Shown here one piece after another: positions 36,040 through 44,745 of a stretch of DNA of 64,000 nucleotides (its first letter is position 1; the number at the start of each line of letters is the position of its first letter). The translations under genes were made by a program, and so were the position numbers. The notes below the pieces were generated by a model, which saw nothing but the letters and a program-made list of their open reading frames with translations, made no database searches and was not told the origin of the DNA. The stretch is from Sphaerothrix gracilis (GTDB lineage: Bacteria; Cyanobacteriota; Cyanobacteriia; Phormidesmidales; Phormidesmidaceae), in contig NZ_JASATW010000025.1 of the NCBI RefSeq assembly GCF_030405905.1, positions 1 to 64,000 of the forward strand, given 5' to 3'.

Positions 36040-36798
36040 TTATTTGTGGGCTAAAAAATAGACCATTTGCTGGTCAGCAGGCGGCGTTAAATCGCCGGCT
36101 CGGTCATAGATTTGGACAGCTCGAAAGCCAGCCTGTTCTAAAGCGGTTTGCACATCAGTGCAGGCATATGCTTTGGCCTGATAGGTTAAATCCGATCGCC
36201 GCCAAACCCGATCAGCCCGGTGAAAAATCGTGATCTTAAAGAATGCCATAGCGCTGTCAGCGTCGTAGCCTTCGCCCACAGCCCAGGCATAGTCCTCCTT
36301 AACTTCACCGCCCGTGAGCGGATAATTGCCGTAGTTGCCCTGCAGCCGCAAATCAAACAGAAAAACCCCATCTGCTTGCAAAGCGGCATAGACATTGGCA
36401 AAGACCTGACTGAGCTCGGCCAGACTCAAAATGTGGTTTAGGGAAGCGCTGACTGAAAAAACTGCGTCCACTGGGACTGGCAGCTCAAAATCGCGGGCAT
36501 CGGCTGTAATTAACTCGGCTTGAGGAGTATTTTGGCGGGCATAGTGCAGCATCTGCTCAGAGCCGTCTAGCCCCACCATCTGATAGCCTTTAGCCCTTAG
36601 CTGCTGGGTTAAATGCCCGGTACCACAGCAGAGATCTAAAATCCGCGCGGCTGGCTCTAGCTCAGGCAGCAACAGCTTTTCTAAAAAAGGCAGCTTTTCT
36701 CGGCAGTATTGGGGGCCAAGGGATTGATTATAGAGCCAAGCCCAGGGATCGTAGGCCGTATATCTTGCTGTAGATGAGGTGAGGGTGTCGTAAGTCAT
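36040..36798 (-). CDS. Class I SAM-dependent methyltransferase
   Basis: 252 residues. SAM motif I is ILDLCCGTGHLTQQL, motif II ends with LDGSEQMLHYAR, and motif IV is FSVSASLNHI. The overall type is a small-molecule methyltransferase as found next to NRPS genes. It could N- or O-methylate the released product. The sequence alone does not show the target atom. It is 67 bases after the terminal NRPS and 51 before the aminotransferase. Confidence 0.85.
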   Translation of the reverse strand: MTYDTLTSSTARYTAYDPWAWLYNQSLGPQYCREKLPFLEKLLLPELEPAARILDLCCGTGHLTQQLRAKGYQMVGLDGSEQMLHYARQNTPQAELITADARDFELPVPVDAVFSVSASLNHILSLAELSQVFANVYAALQADGVFLFDLRLQGNYGNYPLTGGEVKEDYAWAVGEGYDADSAMAFFKITIFHRADRVWRRSDLTYQAKAYACTDVQTALEQAGFRAVQIYDRAGDLTPPADQQMVYFLAHK

Positions 36799-36865
36799 GG
36801 GGCTGCTGTTAGATACGCGTGCAAAAGTATTTCAGAGAAAGGTTTGATGGAATTGAGAGAACTCG

Positions 36866-39800
36866 TTACCTATCTCGGCCAAGCAGGTGGGTGAGATAGG
36901 TGCGCAACAGAGCTTGATCAAGGGGGGGACAGGTAATGGGTGTGCCCGCAAGGCCCTTTTGGGTATTGCGGCTATCAAATTTCAGCTTGGCTGGGGGGGT
37001 AGGTGACTCGGCAGTTCTGGCCGGAAATAGGGGAATCAGCGGATAGAGCGGGTGCTCTGGTGAATCCTCAACCGTATGCAGCAGGCGCGATCGCCACTGG
37101 TCATAAGGCAGCTGCTCAATATCAAAGCCAAAAGCCCGCACCTGATCGATCAGCAGCTGCGCGGAGACGGGCTGCGGATGAAATAAATGGAACGTTTTCC
37201 CCAAAATCTGGGGCTGCTGAGCCAGGTGAACAATGGCCTGAGCGATATAGTCAATTGGCACAATATCTAGGCTGATATCGCCCGCCGGAGCGCTGCCGAG
37301 CTGAATGCAGCCTTGAATCAGCTTATAGAGAAAGTCGCTGGCATTGAAAGCGCCGGTTTCACTGTGGCCTGAGATCCGGCCAGAGCGATAAACAGACACC
37401 GGCAAACCCCGATCGCGAGCGCTGGCAATCAGCTTTTCAGCGACCCACTTGCTCTGGTTGTAGCCACCGGCTGGAACGCGATCGCCTAAGGCATCCTGTT
37501 CATAGGCAATCTGAATATCTGGGGCTTCCGAGGAGGACGGCTCAGGCGTCAAGATGCTCAGGCTGGATACAAAGTGAACTGGCTTGAGCTGAGTCTGACA
37601 GGCCAGTCTCAAAATCTCCTGGGTTCCCAATACGTTGGCTGCCCTGAGGACGCTATAGGGAGCCGTATGATTGACGGCGGCCCCGTTGTGATAAATCACC
37701 TCAATCTGGGCGGCTAGGGTCTTAAACTGGGCGGCGCTCAGCCCTAAAAGGGGCTGGGTCAAGTCTCCCAAAACAGGTACGATTCGGCTTAAGTCGCGAT
37801 CGCTGGCTAAGCCGTAGGCGCCCAGAGCGTCAGCCAGTTTCTGCCGGCCTGATTCCACGTCAGCAGCTCGCACCAAGCAGTAGAGAGTGGCAGCCGTCTG
37901 ATTGAGGAGTTCGTCTAGCAAAAACGCTCCCACAAAGCCGGTTGCGCCCGTCAGCAGAATATGGGCTGGTTTGGTTTGGGGGCTGGGGACAGCCTGAGCC
38001 GGGTCAATGCTGGCATCGAGCTGGAGATCAAGCTGGACTGGGGGCGACGGGGAACCGGGTAAAAGCGCTTTCCCCTGCTGCGCCAGCGTAATTTGCTCAG
38101 CCAGACCCGCAATGGTAGGTTCCGCAAACAAAATCTGTAGCGGCAAGTCCACCTGAAACGACTCTCGCAGGCGTGACAGCAACTGCACAATCAGTAAGGA
38201 GTGTCCGCCCAGCTCAAAGAAGTCGTCGTCGATGCCGACCTGCTCTAGCTTGAGCAGCGATCGCCACAGATTAGCTAGCTCCGCCTCAACCGGCGTACGC
38301 GGCGCTGTCCAGCGCGTCTCTAGCTGAGGCCGAGCGGTCTCTGGGCCGGGCAGCGCTTGGCGATCGACCTTGCCGTTAGGAGAGAGTGGCAGTGCCGCTA
38401 GCTGAATAAAGGCAGCTGGCACCATATAGTCCGGCAGCTGCTTGCGCAGCACTCGTCGCAGCTCACCGACGGCAAAATTCTCGTTAGCCGCAGGCACCAC
38501 ATAGGCAACCAGGCGCTTTTCGCCAGGGCTGTCTTCCCGCACCATGACAACGCTGGTCACGATCCGAGCATCTTGATTCAAAACCGCTTCAATTTCTCCC
38601 GGCTCAATCCGAAAGCCGCGAATTTTGACCTGATGATCGGCCCGACCGAGAAACTCAATGCTGCCACCGGGCCGCACCCGCACCCAGTCTCCGGTTTGAT
38701 ACAGGCGGCTACCCGGAACCCCACTAAAAGGATTGGGAATAAAGGCGGCGGCTGTTTTGATTGGACGGTTGAGGTAGCCGCGAGCTAGACCGATTCCGCC
38801 AATGAAAAGCTGACCGGGTACCCCCACCGGAACTAACTGCAAATGTCGATCTAGAACATACAGCTGCTTGTTGGCGCTAGGCCGCACAGTCGGTAAGAGA
38901 GAATGGCCGTTACCACAGGGTTCCATGCTGGCATTGACCGTCATTTCGGTGGGGCCATAGGCATTAATAAACAGCCGACCCTCGGCCCACTGGTTGATCA
39001 GTTCTGGCGGACAGGCTTCACCCCCAACCAGAATCATCTGCAATGCCGGCAGGATTTCAAACGGCAACGCGGCTAGGGCCGAGGGCGTCAGCGTCATGTG
39101 GGTAATGGCCTGTTTCCGCAGCAGCTCAACTAAATCCGGTCCTGGCTGCAGGGTTTCTGCCGTGCCTAAACAGAGCGCTGCGCCAGCCCCAAGGGCCATC
39201 ACAATTTCCGGAATCGAGGCGTCAAAGCTAAAGGAAAAGAACTGCAGCACGCGGCTGCTGGCACTCACGCCGCAGGTACGAATTTTATCGACCGTCAGAT
39301 TGCCCAGTCCGGCGTGAGGCACTAGCACTCCTTTGGGCCTTCCCGTTGAGCCGGAGGTATAGATTAGATAGGCCAGATTCTCAGGGGTGACGCCGCTGCG
39401 CGGATTTTGCTCAGACGCCTGGGCCATCACCGACCAGTCTCGATCTAAGCAGACAACTTGGGCCTGAGTTGGCGGCAGCGCCGCTAACTGCTGTGCCTGG
39501 GTGAGCAGCACCGATACTTGGGCATCGTCAACCATAAAGGCCAGTCTTTCTGAAGGGTAGACTGGGTCAAGCGGTACATAGGCGCCGCCCGCCTTCAGAA
39601 CCGCCAGCATGGCAATGATTTGAACCGGCGATCGCCCTATACAGATACCGACGCGCACTTCAGGGCGGATACCCAGGGTAATCAAGTGGTGGGCGAGCTG
39701 GTTGCTGCGACGATTCAGCTCTGCATAGGTCAACTGCTCCTCTTGCCAGACAATGGCAACCGCGTCGGGCGATCGCGTCACCTGGGCTTCGACCAGTTCG

Positions 39801-41410
39801 TGCCAGCACCGACCTACCGGATAGTCGGCGGCGCTGCTGTTCCACTCGACTAAAAGCTGGTGTTGTTCTGGCTGGCTGAGCAGCGGTAAATCTGAGAGAG
39901 AAAGGTCAGGCTGCTGAACAATGCCGGTCAGCAAAATTTGAAAATGACTGATCAGGCGGGCGATGGTGTCAGCCTCAAATAAATCGGTGCTGTATTCCAC
40001 ATTGCCTTTGAGTCCGGAGGCTGTCTCAGTGAGGGCCAGCGTCAGATCAAACTTGGTGGTGTGAGTCTGGTGGGGCAGGGGGCTCAGGGTCAGATCTGGC
40101 AGCTGCAGCGGCGCGGGCGGCGTTTGCAACACAAACATCACCTGAAATAGGGGATGGTAGCTGAGGCTGCGTTCGACCGTTAGCTTTTCTACTAGCTGCT
40201 CAAACGGCAGGTCTTGATGAGCGTAAGCCTCTAGCGTCACCTCTCGTACCCGCTGCAGCAGGCCGCGAAAGCTGGGATTATCAGCCAGATTGGTCCGCAA
40301 CACCAGCGTGTTGACAAAAAAGCCAATCAAATTTTCCAGCTCCGCCCGGGAACGATTGGCGATTGGCGAACCTACCAAGACATCATCCTGCCCGCTGTAG
40401 CGCCAAAGCAGCGTCTTAAAGGCGGCCAGCAGCAGCATAAACAGGGTGACATTCTCTTGCTGGCTGAGCTGTTTGAGTTGATGGGTCAGTGCTGGCGGCA
40501 GCGAAAAGCGCTGGGCGGCACCGCGAAAACTTTGCTTAGGCGGGCGGGGGCGATCGCTGGGTAGCTGCAAGACCGGCAGCCTGCCACCGAGCTGTTGCTG
40601 CCAGTAAGCCGACTGCTGTTCTAGCCGCGCTGCCTGATGTTGCTGTCGCTGCCAGACCGCAAAGTCGGCGTATTGAATTGGTAATGGCGATAGGGGCGCC
40701 GGGCTGCCCGTCAGAAAGGCCGTATAGAGAGCCGCTAGCTCTCGCAACAAGACATCAATAGACCAACCATCCGCAATGCTGTGATGGAGGGTCAAGGCGA
40801 TGACATGATCGGTATCACTCAGACGTAGTAGCCCTAGACGCAGCAGCGGCCCGGTTGTGAGGTCAAAAGGCTGCCGGTGGATGGCTGCCACCAGTTGAGA
40901 AACTTCAAAGTCCTGCTGTCGAGAGGATAGGGCTTGTAAGTCTATCAAAGGAATCGGTATCGCCGCCGGTGGAGCAATCACCTGGACAGGTTCCCCTGCA
41001 GCTGTGCTAAAGGTGGTGCGCAGAGTTTCATGCCGCCGCCCAATTTCAGTCAGGGCTTGGGCAAGTGTAGAAACCTGCAGCGATCCCGTCAGTCTCACGG
41101 CAAAGGCGATGTTGTAAGCCGCACTGTGAGGCTGAAGCTGATCAAAAAACCAGAGCCGCTGCTGCCCGAAAGAAAGGGGCAGGGGCTGCGATCGCGCTAC
41201 CGGCTGAATCGCATCTTGCGCATCTGCTGCCGCTGACTGGTACAGCAGGGACAAAATTTCCGCTTTGTGCTGCTTTAACCGCGTTTGCAGCATCGGTGTC
41301 AGAGTGCCTTTGGGGGCATTGCAGCGCAGGCGATCGCCCTCTGCCCAGAGCTGCACGTTGAGCTGGGCTAAGTCAGTTAGTAACTGATCTAGAGATGTCG
41401 TTGATGTCAT
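36866..41410 (-). CDS. NRPS: docking-C-A-PCP-thioester reductase
   Basis: 1514 residues. A TubC-like docking domain (about 1-55, LDQLLTDLAQLNVQLWAEGD) is followed by a condensation domain with LHHSIADGWS. The adenylation domain has A3 LIYTSGSTGRPKG and A10 PNGKVDRQAL. The PCP carries the phosphopantetheine serine in ELGGHSLL. The C-terminal 400 residues are a reductase (LTGATGFVGAFL and YNQSKWVAEKL with the Tyr-Lys pair) that releases the chain as an aldehyde or alcohol. Reading specificity residues by alignment to GrsA gives D-A-P-T-L-G-A-V-N, which I cannot assign to an amino acid. Its start overlaps the preceding NRPS by four bases. This is the last module of the assembly line. Confidence 0.92.
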   Translation of the reverse strand: MTSTTSLDQLLTDLAQLNVQLWAEGDRLRCNAPKGTLTPMLQTRLKQHKAEILSLLYQSAAADAQDAIQPVARSQPLPLSFGQQRLWFFDQLQPHSAAYNIAFAVRLTGSLQVSTLAQALTEIGRRHETLRTTFSTAAGEPVQVIAPPAAIPIPLIDLQALSSRQQDFEVSQLVAAIHRQPFDLTTGPLLRLGLLRLSDTDHVIALTLHHSIADGWSIDVLLRELAALYTAFLTGSPAPLSPLPIQYADFAVWQRQQHQAARLEQQSAYWQQQLGGRLPVLQLPSDRPRPPKQSFRGAAQRFSLPPALTHQLKQLSQQENVTLFMLLLAAFKTLLWRYSGQDDVLVGSPIANRSRAELENLIGFFVNTLVLRTNLADNPSFRGLLQRVREVTLEAYAHQDLPFEQLVEKLTVERSLSYHPLFQVMFVLQTPPAPLQLPDLTLSPLPHQTHTTKFDLTLALTETASGLKGNVEYSTDLFEADTIARLISHFQILLTGIVQQPDLSLSDLPLLSQPEQHQLLVEWNSSAADYPVGRCWHELVEAQVTRSPDAVAIVWQEEQLTYAELNRRSNQLAHHLITLGIRPEVRVGICIGRSPVQIIAMLAVLKAGGAYVPLDPVYPSERLAFMVDDAQVSVLLTQAQQLAALPPTQAQVVCLDRDWSVMAQASEQNPRSGVTPENLAYLIYTSGSTGRPKGVLVPHAGLGNLTVDKIRTCGVSASSRVLQFFSFSFDASIPEIVMALGAGAALCLGTAETLQPGPDLVELLRKQAITHMTLTPSALAALPFEILPALQMILVGGEACPPELINQWAEGRLFINAYGPTEMTVNASMEPCGNGHSLLPTVRPSANKQLYVLDRHLQLVPVGVPGQLFIGGIGLARGYLNRPIKTAAAFIPNPFSGVPGSRLYQTGDWVRVRPGGSIEFLGRADHQVKIRGFRIEPGEIEAVLNQDARIVTSVVMVREDSPGEKRLVAYVVPAANENFAVGELRRVLRKQLPDYMVPAAFIQLAALPLSPNGKVDRQALPGPETARPQLETRWTAPRTPVEAELANLWRSLLKLEQVGIDDDFFELGGHSLLIVQLLSRLRESFQVDLPLQILFAEPTIAGLAEQITLAQQGKALLPGSPSPPVQLDLQLDASIDPAQAVPSPQTKPAHILLTGATGFVGAFLLDELLNQTAATLYCLVRAADVESGRQKLADALGAYGLASDRDLSRIVPVLGDLTQPLLGLSAAQFKTLAAQIEVIYHNGAAVNHTAPYSVLRAANVLGTQEILRLACQTQLKPVHFVSSLSILTPEPSSSEAPDIQIAYEQDALGDRVPAGGYNQSKWVAEKLIASARDRGLPVSVYRSGRISGHSETGAFNASDFLYKLIQGCIQLGSAPAGDISLDIVPIDYIAQAIVHLAQQPQILGKTFHLFHPQPVSAQLLIDQVRAFGFDIEQLPYDQWRSRLLHTVEDSPEHPLYPLIPLFPARTAESPTPPAKLKFDSRNTQKGLAGTPITCPPLDQALLRTYLTHLLGRDR

Positions 41411-44400
41411 AGTTCAATCTCCTCCCGTTGGCTTAGCCGCTCTGTCGGTGCATCCGCCTCAGTCCCTGAAACAGGCGCTTGTAACTGTCGTAATTGCTGC
41501 AGGCGCTCGATTTGAGCGGCGAGTGCGGCCAGGCGGGGGTAATCAAAAATCTGACGCAGTGGCATTTCCAGCTTGAAGCTCTCTCGCAGGTGAGACACTA
41601 GGCGCAAAGCCAAGAGTGAATGACCACCCAGATCAAAAAAGTTGTGGTTGACGCTGACGGTTTCTAACCCTAAAAGCTGTTGCCAAATAGCTGCTAACTT
41701 TTCTTCCGTCGCGGTTCGCGGCAACGTGATAGATTCCTCTGTTTCGCTAGGCAACTGTTCTGGTGGTGGTAACGCCTTGCGATTCACCTTGCCGTTGGGG
41801 GTAAGAGGAAACGCTTGAAGCCAGCAGAAGACTGCCGGAATCATGTAGCCGGGTAGTCGCTGACTGAGGAATGTTCGTAGCGTTTGATTGGACGGCTGAG
41901 GCTGGCAGTCAGCTTTGAGATAGGCAACCAGGCGATCGCCTTGTGGTGTCGTCTGGAGGGTAACAACCGTTTGCTGGATACCGGGATGCTGCGCTAAAGC
42001 CGCTTCAATTTCCCCCAGCTCAATGCGGAAGCCCCGCAGCTTCACCTGATAGTCGATGCGGCCCAGAAACTCAATTGTCCCATCCGGGCGATAGCGGGCT
42101 AGGTCTCCTGTTCTATAAAGCCTTGACCCGATTCCAGAAGCTGCCTGCACAAATGGACTCGGCACAAACTTTTCTGCCGTCAACGCCGCCCGCTGCCAGT
42201 AGCCCCGCGCTAGCCCCACGCCGCCAATGTGCAGCTCGCCCGGAACCCCCACCGGCACTGGCTGCCCCGCTGGGTCCAGCAGGTAAATCTGCGTGTTGGC
42301 AATCGGTTTGCCAATCGGTACGCTGGTTAACTCACCCTGAGGCTGACACGGCCAAGCAGTCACATCAATCGCCGCCTCAGTCGGGCCGTAGAGGTTGTGC
42401 AGCTCTGCTGACAGCCGCTCAAAGAAGCGCTCCTGCAGCGCCACCGGCAGCGCTTCTCCGCTGCAGATGACCCGGCGCACACAGACGCAACGCTCTAAAT
42501 CGGGTGCTTCGAGAAACGCCTGCAGCATGGAGGGGACAAAGTGCAGCGTCGTCACCTGCTGCTGCTCAATTAGTTTTGCCAGGTAAGCGCTGTCTTTATG
42601 GCCCTCTGGCCTAGCGATCGCCAGCCGCGCGCCCACCATCAGCGGCCAGAGAAACTCCCACACCGAGACGTCAAAGCTGAAGGGGGTCTTCTGCAGTGCG
42701 CAGTCGTCTGCGGTCAGTCCGTAGGCAGACTGCATCCACTGCAGGCGGTTGCTCAACGCCCCGTGGGTGTTCATCGCCCCTTTGGGCTGGCCGGTGGAGC
42801 CGGAGGTGTAGATGATGTAGGCCAGATGGGCCGGGGTGACGGCGCTGATGGGATTGGTTGTGGGCAAAGCGGCGATCGCGGGCCAGTCCTGATCCAGGCA
42901 GATAGTGGTAGCTGAGTGCTCAGGCAGGGTAGCAACAAGCTGGCTGTGAGTCAGCAGCAGCGGCACTTGGCTGTCCTGGAGCATGAAGGCGAGACGCTCA
43001 GAGGGATAGCTAGGATCGAGTGGCACATAGGCCCCGCCAGCTTTGAGGACGGCTAGGATAGCAACGACCAGGTCCAAAGAGCGTTCAAAGCAGAGGCCCA
43101 CTGGCGTATCGGACAGGACGCCCTGTGCTTGTAGGTAGTGGGCGAGCTGGTTGGCGCGGCTGTTGAGTTCTTGGTAAGTGAGATGCTGATTGGCAAAGCT
43201 GAGGGCGATCGCGGCGGGCGTTTGCTCGACTTGGGCCTCTATGAGCTGATGCGGGCAGCGTTGAGGGTAATCAACTCGCGTATTGTTCCAGGTGGATAGT
43301 ATCGTCTGTCGTTCCGAGAGGGTGAGCAGGGGCAGTGCCGCGATCGGCTGTTGCGGCTGAGCCACCATCCCTGCAAGCAGAACTTGCAAATGCTCTGCTA
43401 AACGCACAATACTGGCTTGATCAAATTGCTGGGTGCGGTATTCAATTCTGCCGAGCAGTCCTTGGGGGGTATCTGAGAAAGCTAGGCTTAAATCAAATTT
43501 GGCGGAAGCACTTTCATTTTCCTGAACATCCAGCGTCAGCTCTGGCAGCTGGGCAACCGAATTGGGCGTATTTTGCAGGACAAAGAGCACCTGGAAAAGG
43601 GGGTTGTGACCGAGGTCGCGCGGTAGCTTCAGTTCGTCTACTAAGCGTTCAAACGGCAGATCCTGATGGGCATAGGCTCCTAGCGCTGTTGCTCGTATCC
43701 GGCCTAGCAGTTCTGAAACAGTAGGATTGCCCGCTAAATCCGTACGCAGCACTAGCGTGTTGGCAAAGAAACCGATAATGCCCTCAAGTTCAGTCCGATT
43801 GCGATTGGCGATCGGGGAGCCAATCAGAATGTCAGACTGTCCGCTATAGCGATACAAGAGAATCTTAAAAGCGGCCAGCAGGGTCATAAATAGCGTGACG
43901 TTTTCCCGCTGGCTCAACGTTTTGAGCGCCTGCGTCAGTTCTTGAGAAAGTGAGAACTGATGAATTGCGCCTTGAGATCCTGGGTCGGCTAAACAGGGCG
44001 AGGCGATCGGTAATTTTAAAACGGGGAGTGAACCCTGGAGCTGCGATCGCCAGTAAGCTAGCTGCTGATCCAGCAGTGCTCCCTGAAGCTGCTGCCGCTG
44101 CCAGACGGCAAAGTCCGCATATTGGACAGGCAGAGGAGCTAGGGGAGAAGGTTGGCCCCTAGAGAAAGCACCGTAAAGAGCGGCAAGTTCCTGAAATAAA
44201 ACCTGCATCGACCAGCCATCAGAGATAATATGGTGCATTGTTAGCAGCAGTACATGCTGATCCGCCGCTAGCCGCACTAAGGTGACGCGCAGAAGAGGAG
44301 CGTGAGTGAGATCAAAAGGGCACCGAGCAGCTGCTGTGGCTAATCGGGTCAATTCTGCCGTTTGTTGAGCCACCGGTAATAACTGCAAATCCACGAGGGG

Positions 44401-44745
44401 AACAGCTAGCTGCAGGGTCGGCAAAATGAGCTGAACGGATTGGCCGTCAACCGTGTTGAAGGCCGTGCGCAGTGCCTCCTGGCGCTGCACAATCTGGTTG
44501 AATGCTTGGGTCAGTGCTGCAATCTGTAAGGTTCCAGTCAGATGCAGCTGAAAGGCGATGTTGTAAGCGGGACTGCCGGGTTCTAACTGATCGAGAAACC
44601 AGAGCCGCTGCTGGGCAAAGGAGAGCGGCACCGTCATCGGGGAAGGCACCTTGGCATTTTTCGCCTGCTTTTGCAATAGCTCTGCCAGTAGCTGCCGCTT
44701 GGCTGCTAGCGAGTGAGAGGGGGCATGGATGGGGCGATCGCTCAT
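41407..44745 (-). CDS. NRPS: C-A-PCP, serine-type
   Basis: 1112 residues. The condensation domain carries HHIISDG at about 171-177. The adenylation domain reads D-V-W-H-I-S-L-I-D at the specificity positions (FDVSVWEF, LHFVPS, ICSGEA, NLYGPTEAAID), the pattern of serine-activating domains. A10 is PNGKVNRKAL, and the PCP serine is in DLGGHSLLAL. The acidic C-terminus (TERLSQREEIEL) could dock with the TubC-like domain of the next protein. Bases 41978-43238, most of its A domain, are nearly identical to the A domain of the gene at 55043-58423. It overlaps the genes on both sides by four bases. Confidence 0.92.
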   Translation of the reverse strand: MSDRPIHAPSHSLAAKRQLLAELLQKQAKNAKVPSPMTVPLSFAQQRLWFLDQLEPGSPAYNIAFQLHLTGTLQIAALTQAFNQIVQRQEALRTAFNTVDGQSVQLILPTLQLAVPLVDLQLLPVAQQTAELTRLATAAARCPFDLTHAPLLRVTLVRLAADQHVLLLTMHHIISDGWSMQVLFQELAALYGAFSRGQPSPLAPLPVQYADFAVWQRQQLQGALLDQQLAYWRSQLQGSLPVLKLPIASPCLADPGSQGAIHQFSLSQELTQALKTLSQRENVTLFMTLLAAFKILLYRYSGQSDILIGSPIANRNRTELEGIIGFFANTLVLRTDLAGNPTVSELLGRIRATALGAYAHQDLPFERLVDELKLPRDLGHNPLFQVLFVLQNTPNSVAQLPELTLDVQENESASAKFDLSLAFSDTPQGLLGRIEYRTQQFDQASIVRLAEHLQVLLAGMVAQPQQPIAALPLLTLSERQTILSTWNNTRVDYPQRCPHQLIEAQVEQTPAAIALSFANQHLTYQELNSRANQLAHYLQAQGVLSDTPVGLCFERSLDLVVAILAVLKAGGAYVPLDPSYPSERLAFMLQDSQVPLLLTHSQLVATLPEHSATTICLDQDWPAIAALPTTNPISAVTPAHLAYIIYTSGSTGQPKGAMNTHGALSNRLQWMQSAYGLTADDCALQKTPFSFDVSVWEFLWPLMVGARLAIARPEGHKDSAYLAKLIEQQQVTTLHFVPSMLQAFLEAPDLERCVCVRRVICSGEALPVALQERFFERLSAELHNLYGPTEAAIDVTAWPCQPQGELTSVPIGKPIANTQIYLLDPAGQPVPVGVPGELHIGGVGLARGYWQRAALTAEKFVPSPFVQAASGIGSRLYRTGDLARYRPDGTIEFLGRIDYQVKLRGFRIELGEIEAALAQHPGIQQTVVTLQTTPQGDRLVAYLKADCQPQPSNQTLRTFLSQRLPGYMIPAVFCWLQAFPLTPNGKVNRKALPPPEQLPSETEESITLPRTATEEKLAAIWQQLLGLETVSVNHNFFDLGGHSLLALRLVSHLRESFKLEMPLRQIFDYPRLAALAAQIERLQQLRQLQAPVSGTEADAPTERLSQREEIEL
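41978..43238 (-). repeat. Duplicated A-domain segment, copy 1
   Basis: About 1.26 kb, highly similar at the DNA level to 55640-56900. Similarity falls off abruptly at both edges, inside the two NRPS genes, while the C domains and PCPs are clearly different. It spans A1 to just before A10. Recent gene conversion or domain swapping explains this best. Confidence 0.8.
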
